From a bacterium (lineage in GTDB: Bacteria; Atribacterota; JS1; SB-45; 34-128), in NCBI GenBank assembly GCA_018903015.1, contig JAHIPR010000059.1:1-18352 (forward strand): DNA of 18,352 bases, given 5' to 3'. The notes under the pieces are model-generated. The model ran no database searches. It was not told where the DNA came from and saw only the letters and a list, made by a program, of their open reading frames with translations. Numbering within the stretch: position 1 is the first letter of the stretch; each line of letters starts with the position of its first letter. The position numbers were made by a program, and so were the translations under genes. Shown here piece by piece: positions 5,140 through 13,001 of this stretch.

Positions 5140-6186
5140 ATGTCTTATTATTATGAGTATGAATTAGGAAAAGCAGCTAAAATTCTTTGTGAAGATCTCT
5201 TCAAATTGAAACCAGGAGAAACATTTGTCATTACTGCGGACACGGAATCCGATGATAGGGTTGTCAATGCCACGGCCAGAGCCGCTTTTGCATGCGATGC
5301 TAAACCTATGGTTATTTATACAGCTTCACCATTGGGCGTGGGAAAAGCAGCAGATCCCATGCTTCCCTTAGAATCTCTCACAGCCGCTCTTTTAAAGGCC
5401 GATGCTTGGGTGGAGTTCAACAACCAGTGGTTGCTTTATTCTACTCCTTATGACATCGCAATGAAGGAAAACAAAAAGCTCCGTCATCTGTGCTTGGTAG
5501 GAATGAATGTGGACATGATGGTCCGCAACATTGGAAGGGTAGACTACTCAAATCTGGAAAAATTTATGAAGCTGGCTACCAAAAAAACCTTATCCGCAAA
5601 ACATATGCGGATTACCACTCCAGCTGGCACAGACGTGGAGTTCGATAACGAACTCGGTCGCAAACCAATTATGGAGCTTGGTTATGCTAACACTCCAGGA
5701 TCCCACATGATGGCCGGGCAGATTGGCTGGTCTCCAAATTTCGAGTCCATTAACGGAACAATCGTTTTTGACGGTTCACTCGTTCCCCCCATCATTGGCA
5801 TTTTGAAAGAGCCAGTTCGTTTAACAATTAAAAAGGGAGAAGTCGTAAAAATTGAGGGAGGAAAGGAAGCCGCAGAGTATGAGAAGTGGCTTAAGAGCTT
5901 CAATCACCCACAGATGCTCAAACTCGCCCATGTGTGCTATGGTTTCAACCCTGGAGCAAGACTGACAGGAGACATCCTAGAGGATGAAAGAGTCTGGGGT
6001 GGAACCGAATGGGGACTTGGCAATGTTGGGGCAATACTCGTTCCTGGTGGAATTTCTGGACCTTCACATACCGATGGGATTTGCTTGAATTCCTCCGTAT
6101 GGTTGGATGGCGTCCAGATTACGGACAAGGGTCAGATCTTAGACCCAGAGCTTAAAAAGTTAGCAGAAAAATTAGGGAAAGTTTAA
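5140..6186 (+). CDS. NicX / aminopeptidase-T-like metalloenzyme (COG2309-type)
   Basis: A 348-residue cytoplasmic protein matching the superfamily that groups M29 aminopeptidase T with 2,5-dihydroxypyridine 5,6-dioxygenase NicX. The C-terminal metal-site blocks are recognisable: AHVCYGFNPGAR (His264) and GPSHTDG (His310, Asp312). These correspond in spacing and order to the His, His and Asp ligands described for NicX (my recollection of that protein). Other family-like blocks are LGYANTPGSHMMAGQIGW (180-197) and the GTIVFDGSLVPP strand (206-217). Most members of this size are annotated as leucyl aminopeptidase without biochemical proof, so the substrate is open: peptide, or a ring compound. 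As first gene of a peptide-import operon, next to an M20 peptidase, a peptidase role is more economical. A second copy has left a fragment at about 14770-14857. Confidence 0.8.
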   Translation: MSYYYEYELGKAAKILCEDLFKLKPGETFVITADTESDDRVVNATARAAFACDAKPMVIYTASPLGVGKAADPMLPLESLTAALLKADAWVEFNNQWLLYSTPYDIAMKENKKLRHLCLVGMNVDMMVRNIGRVDYSNLEKFMKLATKKTLSAKHMRITTPAGTDVEFDNELGRKPIMELGYANTPGSHMMAGQIGWSPNFESINGTIVFDGSLVPPIIGILKEPVRLTIKKGEVVKIEGGKEAAEYEKWLKSFNHPQMLKLAHVCYGFNPGARLTGDILEDERVWGGTEWGLGNVGAILVPGGISGPSHTDGICLNSSVWLDGVQITDKGQILDPELKKLAEKLGKV

Positions 6187-6195
6187 ATTAAGAAG

Positions 6196-6231
6196 GAAGA
6201 GGATGAACCTTTATAAAGAGTCATCCTCTTC
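6196..6231 (+). promoter_or_regulatory. Intercistronic RNA hairpin
   Basis: A perfect 11-bp stem, GAAGAGGATGA (6196-6206) with TCATCCTCTTC (6221-6231), and a 14-base loop that itself contains the palindrome CTTTATAAAG. It lies between two operon genes and lacks a U-run, so it is more likely an mRNA stability or processing element than a terminator. It buries the ATG at 6203 in the stem, which supports the downstream start at 6257 for the next gene. Confidence 0.7.
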
Positions 6232-6256
6232 GAGAATCTTTGTGGAGGAAACAAAT

Positions 6257-7333
6257 ATGAGCGAGAGAATGGTTAAAAATTTGTGTGAGATGGTAAGCAT
6301 CTCGAGCGAATCTGGTGAAGAAAAGGAATTCATTGAGTTTTTAAAAACTAAACTTCAACAGGAATTCAACGTGCGATGCCAGGTTGACGGCTACGGTAAC
6401 CTCATTTGCAAAATACCCCCGAAGGATTCTTCGGCTTCAGAACCGCTAATGCTTGCCGCTCATGCGGACACAGTAAAACCGGGTAAGAGTGTAAAACCAG
6501 TAGTGAGAAACGGCGTGATCTACTCAAGTGGAGATACCGTACTTGGAGCCGACTGTAAGGGGGGGATCGCGGAGATTCTGGAGGCGGTTATAAGTGCACC
6601 TAAGCATCCACCTTTGGAGATTGTCATCACTCGCGAGGAGGAAATTGGTTTTACAGGGGCCAAAAATTTAGACTATTCGCTAATAAGCGCAAAACGTGGC
6701 GTCCTTGTGGACATGGATGCGCTTGATGCCATTGTAATCGGTGGCCCTTCCCATATGCTTATTGATATCGAGATCACTGGTAAGGGGGCCCATTCAGGAA
6801 TGGAGCCCGAAAAGGGGATATCCGCCATTAAAGCAGCCAGCCTGGCCATAGCAACACTGAAAGATGGCAGAATAGACCCTGAGACCACTGCAAACTTCGG
6901 AACTATCCAGGGCGGTTTGATCCGGAATGGTGTTCCCGAGAAATGCACCATAAAAGCGGAGGTGCGTAGCTTAAATCACGAGAAGTGCATAGCCCTAAGC
7001 AATACCTACAAGGAAGTCTTTGAGGTAATAGCGCGCTCGATTGGAGCCAAGGCTGAGGTGAATTTGAATCTGGCTTATAAGGCAATAAGAATTTCAGAAG
7101 ACGCGCCCATGGTTCAGGTCGCAAAGAAAGCTTTAAAGAGTGTTGGGATTGAACCCAAAGTTATGGCGATCACTGGAGGCCTGGAATCAGCAATTTACAA
7201 CGAAAAAGGAATTGAAACAATCCCCATAGGAAATGGAGTAAAGAGCGAGCACTCAACTTCTGAAAATATCTCTGTTGAGGATATGAATAAGGTGGTCCAG
7301 GTTCTTCAGCATATCCTTAGCCAATTTGCCTGA
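6257..7333 (+). CDS. M20-family metallopeptidase, PepT-like
   Basis: A 358-residue cytoplasmic di-zinc peptidase. Metal and catalytic motifs are present: AAHADTV (His69, Asp71), LGADCKGG (Asp99 bridging), TREEEIGF (catalytic/metal Glu at 128-129), VDMDA (Asp152) and SEHSTSE (His332). The lid/dimerisation domain from ~165 to 275 contains GKGAHSGMEPEKG. The GGLESAIYNEKGIETIPIGNG block is characteristic of the peptidase T-like branch, which removes N-terminal residues from short peptides. The start ATG 6257 has GGAGG eight bases before it. The in-frame ATG at 6203 would add 18 low-complexity residues and lies within a hairpin. It is followed 26 bp later by the nitroreductase gene. It probably hydrolyses peptides brought in by the transporter downstream. 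Confidence 0.9.
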   Translation: MSERMVKNLCEMVSISSESGEEKEFIEFLKTKLQQEFNVRCQVDGYGNLICKIPPKDSSASEPLMLAAHADTVKPGKSVKPVVRNGVIYSSGDTVLGADCKGGIAEILEAVISAPKHPPLEIVITREEEIGFTGAKNLDYSLISAKRGVLVDMDALDAIVIGGPSHMLIDIEITGKGAHSGMEPEKGISAIKAASLAIATLKDGRIDPETTANFGTIQGGLIRNGVPEKCTIKAEVRSLNHEKCIALSNTYKEVFEVIARSIGAKAEVNLNLAYKAIRISEDAPMVQVAKKALKSVGIEPKVMAITGGLESAIYNEKGIETIPIGNGVKSEHSTSENISVEDMNKVVQVLQHILSQFA

Positions 7334-7359
7334 AATTTAACATTTAAGGAAAATGGAAA

Positions 7360-7881
7360 ATGGATATTTGGACAGCGATTAAAAATAAGAGAAGCATAAG
7401 AAACTTTACTGCCGACCCGTTGGAGGAGAAGGATCTTAGAGATCTGATATTGAAAGCAGGGATCTGGGCTCCATCGGGTGGAAATGCACAGACCTGGCGA
7501 TTTATTGTAATTACTGACCAAAAAATTCTAAATAAACTCAAACTCGTTTCCCCAGGTCTCTTAGGGGCTCCCCAAGCGATCATTGTTATTTGCCAGGATT
7601 TGGTTTATGCTTTAGAAAAAGGAGGAGAATTGGGGGTCAAAACCCTATCTTTGATGGATACTGCCATGGCGGCACAGAATATTATGCTTGCTGCCTATGC
7701 GGTTGGTCTAGGGACTTGTCCTATCGCTTCCTTTCACCCCGAAGCTGTTCAAAGAATTATTGGACTGCCAGTCCACATTTATCCCCAACTTCTAATTTCG
7801 GTAGGTTTCCCCAGGGAAAATCCCCCTGCACCCAGACGAAACCCCAATATAATATGGTTTAACTCCTATGCAGAAGAATGA
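7360..7881 (+). CDS. Nitroreductase-family FMN flavoprotein
   Basis: A 173-residue cytoplasmic flavoenzyme of the nitroreductase fold. FMN-binding features are the N-terminal KNKRSIRNF (Arg11, Arg14), APSGGNAQTWRF (37-48), and the GLGTCPIASFHPEAVQRIIGLP helix-turn typical of the C-terminal half. It lies near the shorter end of the usual 170-220 residues and has no ferredoxin-type cysteines. AAGGA lies nine bases upstream of ATG 7360. Family members reduce nitro groups, quinones, enones or flavin, and the natural substrate cannot be read from sequence. Its position between peptidases and a transporter hints at reduction of a ring or imino compound derived from the imported substrate, but this is speculation. 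It overlaps the next gene by 14 bp. Confidence 0.92.
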   Translation: MDIWTAIKNKRSIRNFTADPLEEKDLRDLILKAGIWAPSGGNAQTWRFIVITDQKILNKLKLVSPGLLGAPQAIIVICQDLVYALEKGGELGVKTLSLMDTAMAAQNIMLAAYAVGLGTCPIASFHPEAVQRIIGLPVHIYPQLLISVGFPRENPPAPRRNPNIIWFNSYAEE

Positions 7882-8164
7882 GACCTTTAAAGAACAAATT
7901 TTTGGATTAGTTTGCTATATGGTTACCAGCGCTTGTAATTTGGTAAATGAAACAAAAAGCTATGGTCCATTTCGACTTATTGATACAGCAAGCCGTTTAA
8001 TTGCTATTCTGTCTGAAAACCAAAGCTCATCGCCTGAGCTGGAAAAAATTCAAGAAAAAATTGAGCAGGGAAAGTACAAAGTTATGGAGGGTGAATCTCA
8101 ATTCAGTTCATTTTTAAATGAACTTGTTCTCTACATTACGTCATTGATGGAGGATCAAAATTAA
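7868..8164 (+). CDS. Small helical protein, DUF6092-like
   Basis: 98 residues, no signal peptide and no metal motif. The block from residue 13 (LVCYMVTSACNLVNE) to 38 (YGPFRLIDTASRLI) resembles my memory of the DUF6092 family, which has CYLVTSARGL...YGPFRL..ASRLI. The function of that family is not known. The C-terminal half is a charged helix followed by FLNELVLYITSLM. The ATG at 7868 lacks a clear ribosome binding site but overlaps the nitroreductase end by 14 bp, so translation is probably coupled. The coupling suggests a joint role, for example as a small partner or chaperone of the flavoprotein. The family call is moderate and the function is unassigned. Confidence 0.6.
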   Translation: MQKNETFKEQIFGLVCYMVTSACNLVNETKSYGPFRLIDTASRLIAILSENQSSSPELEKIQEKIEQGKYKVMEGESQFSSFLNELVLYITSLMEDQN

Positions 8165-8290
8165 AATCTGTACTCTCTGACTGACACCGAAAGGAGGTGG
8201 AACGAAGGGAATAATGCGGTACTAAATTGTTAATTGTTAGAGGAAAAGAAAAGTAAGAAATTAAACCTTATAAAGGAAAGGAGAGAAGTT

Positions 8291-9964
8291 ATGAAAGCAA
8301 GTAAGTTTATTAGATTTTTAAGGAATGGATTGTTTTTAGTTTTGGTAGCGAGCCTGGTGTTGATTCTATCTTGTGCCGGATACACACAACAAGAGGTTAA
8401 GGTCATTCGCCATACCAATGCGTGGCCTTGCTATATCGATCCAGCAGTTGGATCAGACTATGTAAGTTCCATTGCTCTTTGCAATCTGTATGATTCGCTG
8501 GTATTTCCAAATCCGGATGGCAGCGTGAAACCCTGGCTGGCAAAGGGCTGGGAAATCTCTGAGGATGGATTGACCTATACCTTTGAATTGGTACCCGGAG
8601 TCAAGTTCCACAGCGGGAACGAACTCACAGCCGAGGATGTGGTTTTCTCCCTGGAGAGGATCATGACCATTGGAGAGGGTTATGGCTATCTTTTCACCAC
8701 GAGCGTTGAAGGAGCAAAGGCCCTCGACAAATATAAAGTTCAATTCAACCTCAAAGATACCTTTGGACCCTTCCTGGGAGCGCTGGTAAGGCTTTACATT
8801 CTTGATAAAAACCAGGTAATGGCGAACATACAAAAAGAGGGTTCCTATGTGGAGTTCGGTGATTACGGCAAGGGATGGCTGGTCACTCATGACGCCGGAT
8901 CCGGACCTTACAAGGTTAAGGAGATGAAAACTGAAGAACACCTCCTGATGGAGAAGTTTGATGATTACTGGGCTGGATGGGAGAACAAAGACGCCCCCCA
9001 GTATGTGAAAGAGATCGGAACCACTGAAGCGATTACCGTAAGGACCCTTATATCGAGAGGGGAACTGGAAATCACTGACCAATGGCAGGCCAGCGAAAAT
9101 CTCGCCGCCATTGACCAGATTCCCAACACCGAGATATCCTCTCTCTTCGAGGGCTCAGTCCTGAACATCATGCTTAACACCAAGAAACCTCCGACAGACG
9201 ATATTCACTTCCGCAAAGCCCTTGCTTACTGTATTGACTACCAGACAATTATTACCAAGATTTTCCCCGGTTCCCGCCCTTCCGGTGCTATTGCTCCCAG
9301 TACCCCTGGATACAACCCCAATCTGAAGGCGTATATACTGGATCTGGTAAAAGCAGAAGAGGAGCTAAAACAGTCTCCCTATTACGGAAAATTGAACCAG
9401 TACCCCTTTGAACTCTATTGGGTATCGGAGGTTCCGGATGAGGAAAAAGTTGCTTTGATGATCCAGGCTAATGCCGCCAAGCTGGGAATAAAGGTGAACG
9501 TTGTCAAAGTACCCTGGCTTTCCTTGATTGATATTTTGGCTAAACCCGAAACCACTCCTAACGGAGCCATCATTTTTGTCTCCCCTCATTATGCTGAGGC
9601 AGGATCGATGTTAGAGTCTCGCTACCATTCCCGTTCTTGTGGAACCTGGGAGCAAGGAGAATGGCTGCAGAACCCCGAAATTGACGCAATGATTGAGGAT
9701 GCGATTACTACTATTGATCAAAAAGAGCGATTCCAAAAATACTATGCCGTTCAGGAGAAAATCGCGGAACTCAGCCCAACATTATGGATTTCGGAGCAAG
9801 CAGTAAAGCAAGCCCATCGAAGCGATTACGTTGTTTTCCCTGCCGCAGAGGCTGTTAAGCAAGGGAAACTATGTAACCCCGTTATGGGTTACAACTTCTA
9901 TTATCGGGATTTCAAAGTCACTCCTGAAAAGGCACAGCCGCCATATACGCCGTTCAAACCATAA
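8291..9964 (+). CDS. Peptide ABC transporter substrate-binding lipoprotein (SBP family 5)
   Basis: A 557-residue extracytoplasmic solute-binding protein that captures peptides for the DppBCDF-type importer encoded next. It has an N-terminal signal peptide (basic MKASKFIRFLRNG, hydrophobic LFLVLVASLVLIL) ending in a lipobox-like ILSC, so it is lipid-anchored at Cys28. Family 5 blocks are clear: YDSLVFPNPDGSVKPWLAKGWE, the GLTYTFELVPGVKFHSGNELTAEDVVFSLERI signature, and HFRKALAYCIDYQTII. The start ATG 8291 is supported by AAAGGAG seven bases upstream and by the signal peptide. An in-frame TTG at 8234 would put 19 charged residues before the signal and is unlikely. A 127-bp gap separates it from the previous gene and a strong hairpin follows it, a common arrangement allowing the binding protein to be made in excess. 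Confidence 0.95.
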   Translation: MKASKFIRFLRNGLFLVLVASLVLILSCAGYTQQEVKVIRHTNAWPCYIDPAVGSDYVSSIALCNLYDSLVFPNPDGSVKPWLAKGWEISEDGLTYTFELVPGVKFHSGNELTAEDVVFSLERIMTIGEGYGYLFTTSVEGAKALDKYKVQFNLKDTFGPFLGALVRLYILDKNQVMANIQKEGSYVEFGDYGKGWLVTHDAGSGPYKVKEMKTEEHLLMEKFDDYWAGWENKDAPQYVKEIGTTEAITVRTLISRGELEITDQWQASENLAAIDQIPNTEISSLFEGSVLNIMLNTKKPPTDDIHFRKALAYCIDYQTIITKIFPGSRPSGAIAPSTPGYNPNLKAYILDLVKAEEELKQSPYYGKLNQYPFELYWVSEVPDEEKVALMIQANAAKLGIKVNVVKVPWLSLIDILAKPETTPNGAIIFVSPHYAEAGSMLESRYHSRSCGTWEQGEWLQNPEIDAMIEDAITTIDQKERFQKYYAVQEKIAELSPTLWISEQAVKQAHRSDYVVFPAAEAVKQGKLCNPVMGYNFYYRDFKVTPEKAQPPYTPFKP

Positions 9965-10003
9965 TGTTTGCTCGAACGTAAAATTCTCTAAGCACGTTGA
10001 AAT

Positions 10004-10033
10004 TAAGCAGGCTCTTAATTAAGAGCCTGCTTA
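10004..10033. terminator. Perfect 30-bp palindrome after the binding-protein gene
   Basis: Arms TAAGCAGGCTCTTAA and its exact complement meet without a spacer. The RNA would form a ~13-bp GC-containing stem with a tetraloop AAUU. The downstream sequence TTATGG has no U-run, so it is a weak or partial terminator or, more likely, a 3' stability hairpin that raises binding-protein mRNA over permease mRNA. The permease gene starts 26 bp later with its own AAGGAG. Confidence 0.75.
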
Positions 10034-10059
10034 TTATGGAATAAAGGAGTGTTCATCTA

Positions 10060-11088
10060 ATGAAACTTGGCAGTTTTCTTCTTAAGCGATTGTTATTCTC
10101 GATCTTTGTAATTTTTGGCCTGTCGATAGTGATTTTTATAATTGCGCGAGTTGTCCCGGGTGACCCGGCCCGCATGGCACTGGGGCCGAGAGCTCCTGAA
10201 GAGGTGGTTCAGAGGCTGAGGCAGGAAATGTATCTGGACAAACCCTTACCGGAGCAATATTTTTACTGGATCAGGGGGGTTTTATCTGGGGATTTTGGTC
10301 GTTCTTTGGTTACTAAAAGGGCGGTATCAGAAGATATTAAGGAATACCTTCCAGCAACGATGGAACTGGCTATTTTTGCGGGGATACTAATGGCTATTTT
10401 TGCTGTTCTCCTCGGAACCCTTGCAGCTCGATATAAGGACACCTGGGTGGATAGTTTAATTAGGACTCTGAGCTATTTTGGAGTGGCTATTCCAGCGTTC
10501 GTGGTAGCGATTATTTTTATGCTGCTGTTTGGATACTACTGGCCAATATTACCAGTCTTGGGCAGGCTGAGTCCTGGAATAAGCCATCCTACGAGGATCA
10601 CGGGTCTATTGACCCTTGACAGTTTAATCCAGGGAAACTTCGTGGTTTTCTGGGATGCGTTCAAGCACCTGATCCTACCGTCCGTTGCCTTATCCTTAGG
10701 AGCTCTTTTTCAGGAAGCCCGTATTACCCGCTCTGCTATGGTTGACAATATGCGTAAGGACTTCCTTTCCGCAGAACGGGGGTATGGTATCCCCGAGAGA
10801 GTTATAATGTTTAAGTATCTTCTTAAACCTTCACTGATTCCCACGGTATCGATGATGGCACTGGATTTTGCATCCTTATTTGCTAACGCCTTCCTGGTGG
10901 AAAGGATTTTTAACTGGCCCGGGATTTCGCGCTACGGTATCAGCGCGATGATGCACAAGGATTTAAGCGCTATTTCCGCAGTGATCATTGTATTTGGTGC
11001 CATCTTCGTGGTCGTGAACATTACCGTTGATATTATTGTAGCTTTTCTGGATCCCAGGGTCAGATTGAGCACTAGCCGAGGTACATAA
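10060..11088 (+). CDS. dppB: Peptide ABC transporter permease, DppB/OppB type
   Basis: A 342-residue inner-membrane protein, one half of the transporter's channel. The first membrane segment (LLKRLLFSIFVIFGLSIVIFII) is followed by the family block RVVPGDPARMALG and the conserved DKPLPEQYFYWIRGVLSGDFGRS periplasmic region. Several further hydrophobic segments and a C-terminal DPRVRLS complete the family layout. The EAA cytoplasmic loop that docks the ATPase is at about EARITRSAM...SAERGYGIPERVIMFKYLLKPSLIP. Length is within the usual 305-345. AAGGAG lies ten bases before ATG 10060. It ends one base before the partner permease gene. Confidence 0.95.
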   Translation: MKLGSFLLKRLLFSIFVIFGLSIVIFIIARVVPGDPARMALGPRAPEEVVQRLRQEMYLDKPLPEQYFYWIRGVLSGDFGRSLVTKRAVSEDIKEYLPATMELAIFAGILMAIFAVLLGTLAARYKDTWVDSLIRTLSYFGVAIPAFVVAIIFMLLFGYYWPILPVLGRLSPGISHPTRITGLLTLDSLIQGNFVVFWDAFKHLILPSVALSLGALFQEARITRSAMVDNMRKDFLSAERGYGIPERVIMFKYLLKPSLIPTVSMMALDFASLFANAFLVERIFNWPGISRYGISAMMHKDLSAISAVIIVFGAIFVVVNITVDIIVAFLDPRVRLSTSRGT

Positions 11089-11089
11089 A

Positions 11090-12004
11090 ATGAGAAACTC
11101 GAATCAGCCCAATAATTCAATAGCTATCAGTTTAGCAAGACCCAAATCCATATTCTGGCTCAATCTGGGAAAGAATTGGTATAAGTTTTCCCGGAATACG
11201 TTATCAATAGTAGGTCTGGTGATTGTCGCAGGGATAATTATTTCAGCAATTTTTGCGCCCTGGATAACCCCTTACCCTGAGCAGGCTGGCCCCTTTGTTG
11301 ATTTCGAGAACACGGGGCAACCACCTTCATTGCAGCATCTTTGTGGGACAGATAACATGGGAAGGGATATCTTCTCAAGGGTCATCTTTGCGTTTCGCGG
11401 TGCTTTGATTATGGCAGTCGTCGTCCTGGCACTAGCAGTACCACCGGGTGTTCTCCTGGGGTTAATTGCCGGTTATTTCCAGAATACCTGGATTGACACC
11501 GTAATCATGCGTATTACCGACATATTCCTTAGCGTCCCGCCCTTGATTCTGGCGCTTGCAATAGCAGCAATGTTAAAGCCAACCCTGATGAACGCAATGA
11601 TCGCAGTCACGGTTATGTGGTGGCCATGGTATACCAGGTTGGTATATGGAATGGCCTCTTCCGTAAGGAACGAATATTTTGTTATTGCAGCAGATTTAAC
11701 GGGTGCGAGCAAATTTCATATTCTCCTTCGAGAAATCCTCCCCAACTGTTTGTCCCCAGTTTTTACCAAGATGGCTTTGGATGTAGGGTGGGTAATTTTA
11801 ATCGGAGCATCCCTGAGCTTTGTAGGCCTGGGAGAACAACCACCTACCCCTGCATTGGGCCAGATGGTTTCGGATGGAGCGAGGTACATGCCCACCTTCT
11901 GGTGGATGACCATTTTCCCCGCCCTAGCTATCGTGCTTGCCATTCTGGGTTTCAATCTAATGGGTGATGGCCTTAGGGATATGTTTGAGAAAGGGGTGGA
12001 ATAA
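11090..12004 (+). CDS. dppC: Peptide ABC transporter permease, DppC/OppC type
   Basis: A 304-residue inner-membrane protein, second channel subunit. It has the N-terminal segment TLSIVGLVIVAGIIISAIFAPWI followed by the OppC/DppC hallmarks HLCGTDNMGRDIFSRVIF and GLIAGYFQNTWIDTVIMRITDIFLSVP. The EAA loop is at about NEYFVIAADLTGASKFHILLREILPN, and the C-terminal LSFVGLGEQPPTPALGQMVSDG and LGFNLMGDGLRDMF blocks are typical. Its start one base after the dppB stop, without a strong site of its own, implies translational coupling and equal amounts of both permeases. Confidence 0.95.
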   Translation: MRNSNQPNNSIAISLARPKSIFWLNLGKNWYKFSRNTLSIVGLVIVAGIIISAIFAPWITPYPEQAGPFVDFENTGQPPSLQHLCGTDNMGRDIFSRVIFAFRGALIMAVVVLALAVPPGVLLGLIAGYFQNTWIDTVIMRITDIFLSVPPLILALAIAAMLKPTLMNAMIAVTVMWWPWYTRLVYGMASSVRNEYFVIAADLTGASKFHILLREILPNCLSPVFTKMALDVGWVILIGASLSFVGLGEQPPTPALGQMVSDGARYMPTFWWMTIFPALAIVLAILGFNLMGDGLRDMFEKGVE

Positions 12005-12007
12005 GAT

Positions 12008-12997
12008 ATGAAAAACAAAGAAAATATTCTATTAAATATAAAAGATTTACACGTTTGGTACAGAGTGTATGGTGGTTATTTAAAAGTACTTAATGGCGTT
12101 CACTTAATGGTTCGAGAAGGTGAACGAGTTGGCCTTGTAGGAGAAGCCGGTTGTGGGAAAACTACAACTATGAAATCAATTCTGCAAATACTTCCGCCCG
12201 GAGACTTCCACATTCCTCAAGGTCAGATATTTTATAAAGGGCAGGACGTCTTAAAGATGAGTTTTAAAGAACTCCAAAGGCTTCGCTCTAGGGAGATTGC
12301 CATGATCTTCCAAGACCCTACCGCAGCTCTGAACCCAGTTTTTATTATCGGAACTCAAATTGGTGATGTTATTAAGTATTCATCTGCTTTTGAAGAAAAT
12401 GAGCATAAGGAAAAAATCAAGGAGCAGTCTATAAAGGCACTAAAAGAAGTATATCTTCCCGATCCTGAAAGGATGCGTATTAATTATCCCTTTCAATTAA
12501 GCGGGGGTATGAGACAGAGGGTTTGTATCGCCATGGCCATATCCTCTCCGAGAAATTTAATCATAGCGGATGAGCCTGGGACATCGCTGGATGTTACCAT
12601 TCAAGACCAGATTATGCGGCTTTTAAATGAGATCGTGGAAAAGAGAAAGACCTCCATCATTTTAATTACCCATTCTTTGGGTGTAGCAAAAGAAATGACG
12701 GATAGAATTTATGTGATGTATGCAGGGACGATTGTAGAAACTGCTACGCCTGAGGTCCTCTTCAAAAACCCTGTTCATCCTTATACCAAAGGTCTACTCG
12801 CGTCTGTCCCAAAAATATCAGGAGGTGGAATAGCCAAGGGCATTCCTGGGAAACTTCCGAGCTATTTGAATCCACCTTCCGGATGTCGATTTCAACCCAG
12901 ATGTGAACAGGAGAGCCCGATCTGTTCAGAAAAGCCACCGCAATTATTTGAGATTGAGAAGGATCATTTAGTAGCGTGCTACTTAACTCAGAGGTGA
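12008..12997 (+). CDS. dppD: Peptide ABC transporter ATPase, DppD/OppD type
   Basis: A 329-residue cytoplasmic ATPase energising the importer. Walker A is GEAGCGKT (45-52), a variant of the usual GESGSGKS. The other motifs are the Q-loop FQDPTAALNP (Gln102), signature LSGGM (164-168), Walker B IIADE (185-189) with catalytic Glu, D-loop TSLDVT and H-loop His222 (ITHSLG). The C-terminal oligopeptide-transporter region has the cysteine pattern CRFQPRCE...PICSEKPPQL, which binds a cluster in some family members. The gene follows dppC by three bases. Codon and base composition are lower in GC than in the binding protein. Confidence 0.95.
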   Translation: MKNKENILLNIKDLHVWYRVYGGYLKVLNGVHLMVREGERVGLVGEAGCGKTTTMKSILQILPPGDFHIPQGQIFYKGQDVLKMSFKELQRLRSREIAMIFQDPTAALNPVFIIGTQIGDVIKYSSAFEENEHKEKIKEQSIKALKEVYLPDPERMRINYPFQLSGGMRQRVCIAMAISSPRNLIIADEPGTSLDVTIQDQIMRLLNEIVEKRKTSIILITHSLGVAKEMTDRIYVMYAGTIVETATPEVLFKNPVHPYTKGLLASVPKISGGGIAKGIPGKLPSYLNPPSGCRFQPRCEQESPICSEKPPQLFEIEKDHLVACYLTQR

Positions 12998-13001
12998 ACA
13001 A

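Noticed and set aside
6203..6256. Longer start for the M20 peptidase
   Set aside because: The ATG is in the stem of a strong hairpin and would add low-complexity residues; ATG 6257 has GGAGG at eight bases.
8214..8225. Three-codon mini-ORF (ATG CGG TAC TAA) after a strong AAGGAGGTGG
   Set aside because: Spacing from the Shine-Dalgarno-like site is long and a three-codon product cannot be supported; it may be a chance or relic ribosome binding site.
8453..9082. Long minus-strand open frame within the binding-protein gene
   Set aside because: It is antisense to a well-supported family 5 binding protein, with no recognisable domain; other minus-strand frames here are likewise shadows.
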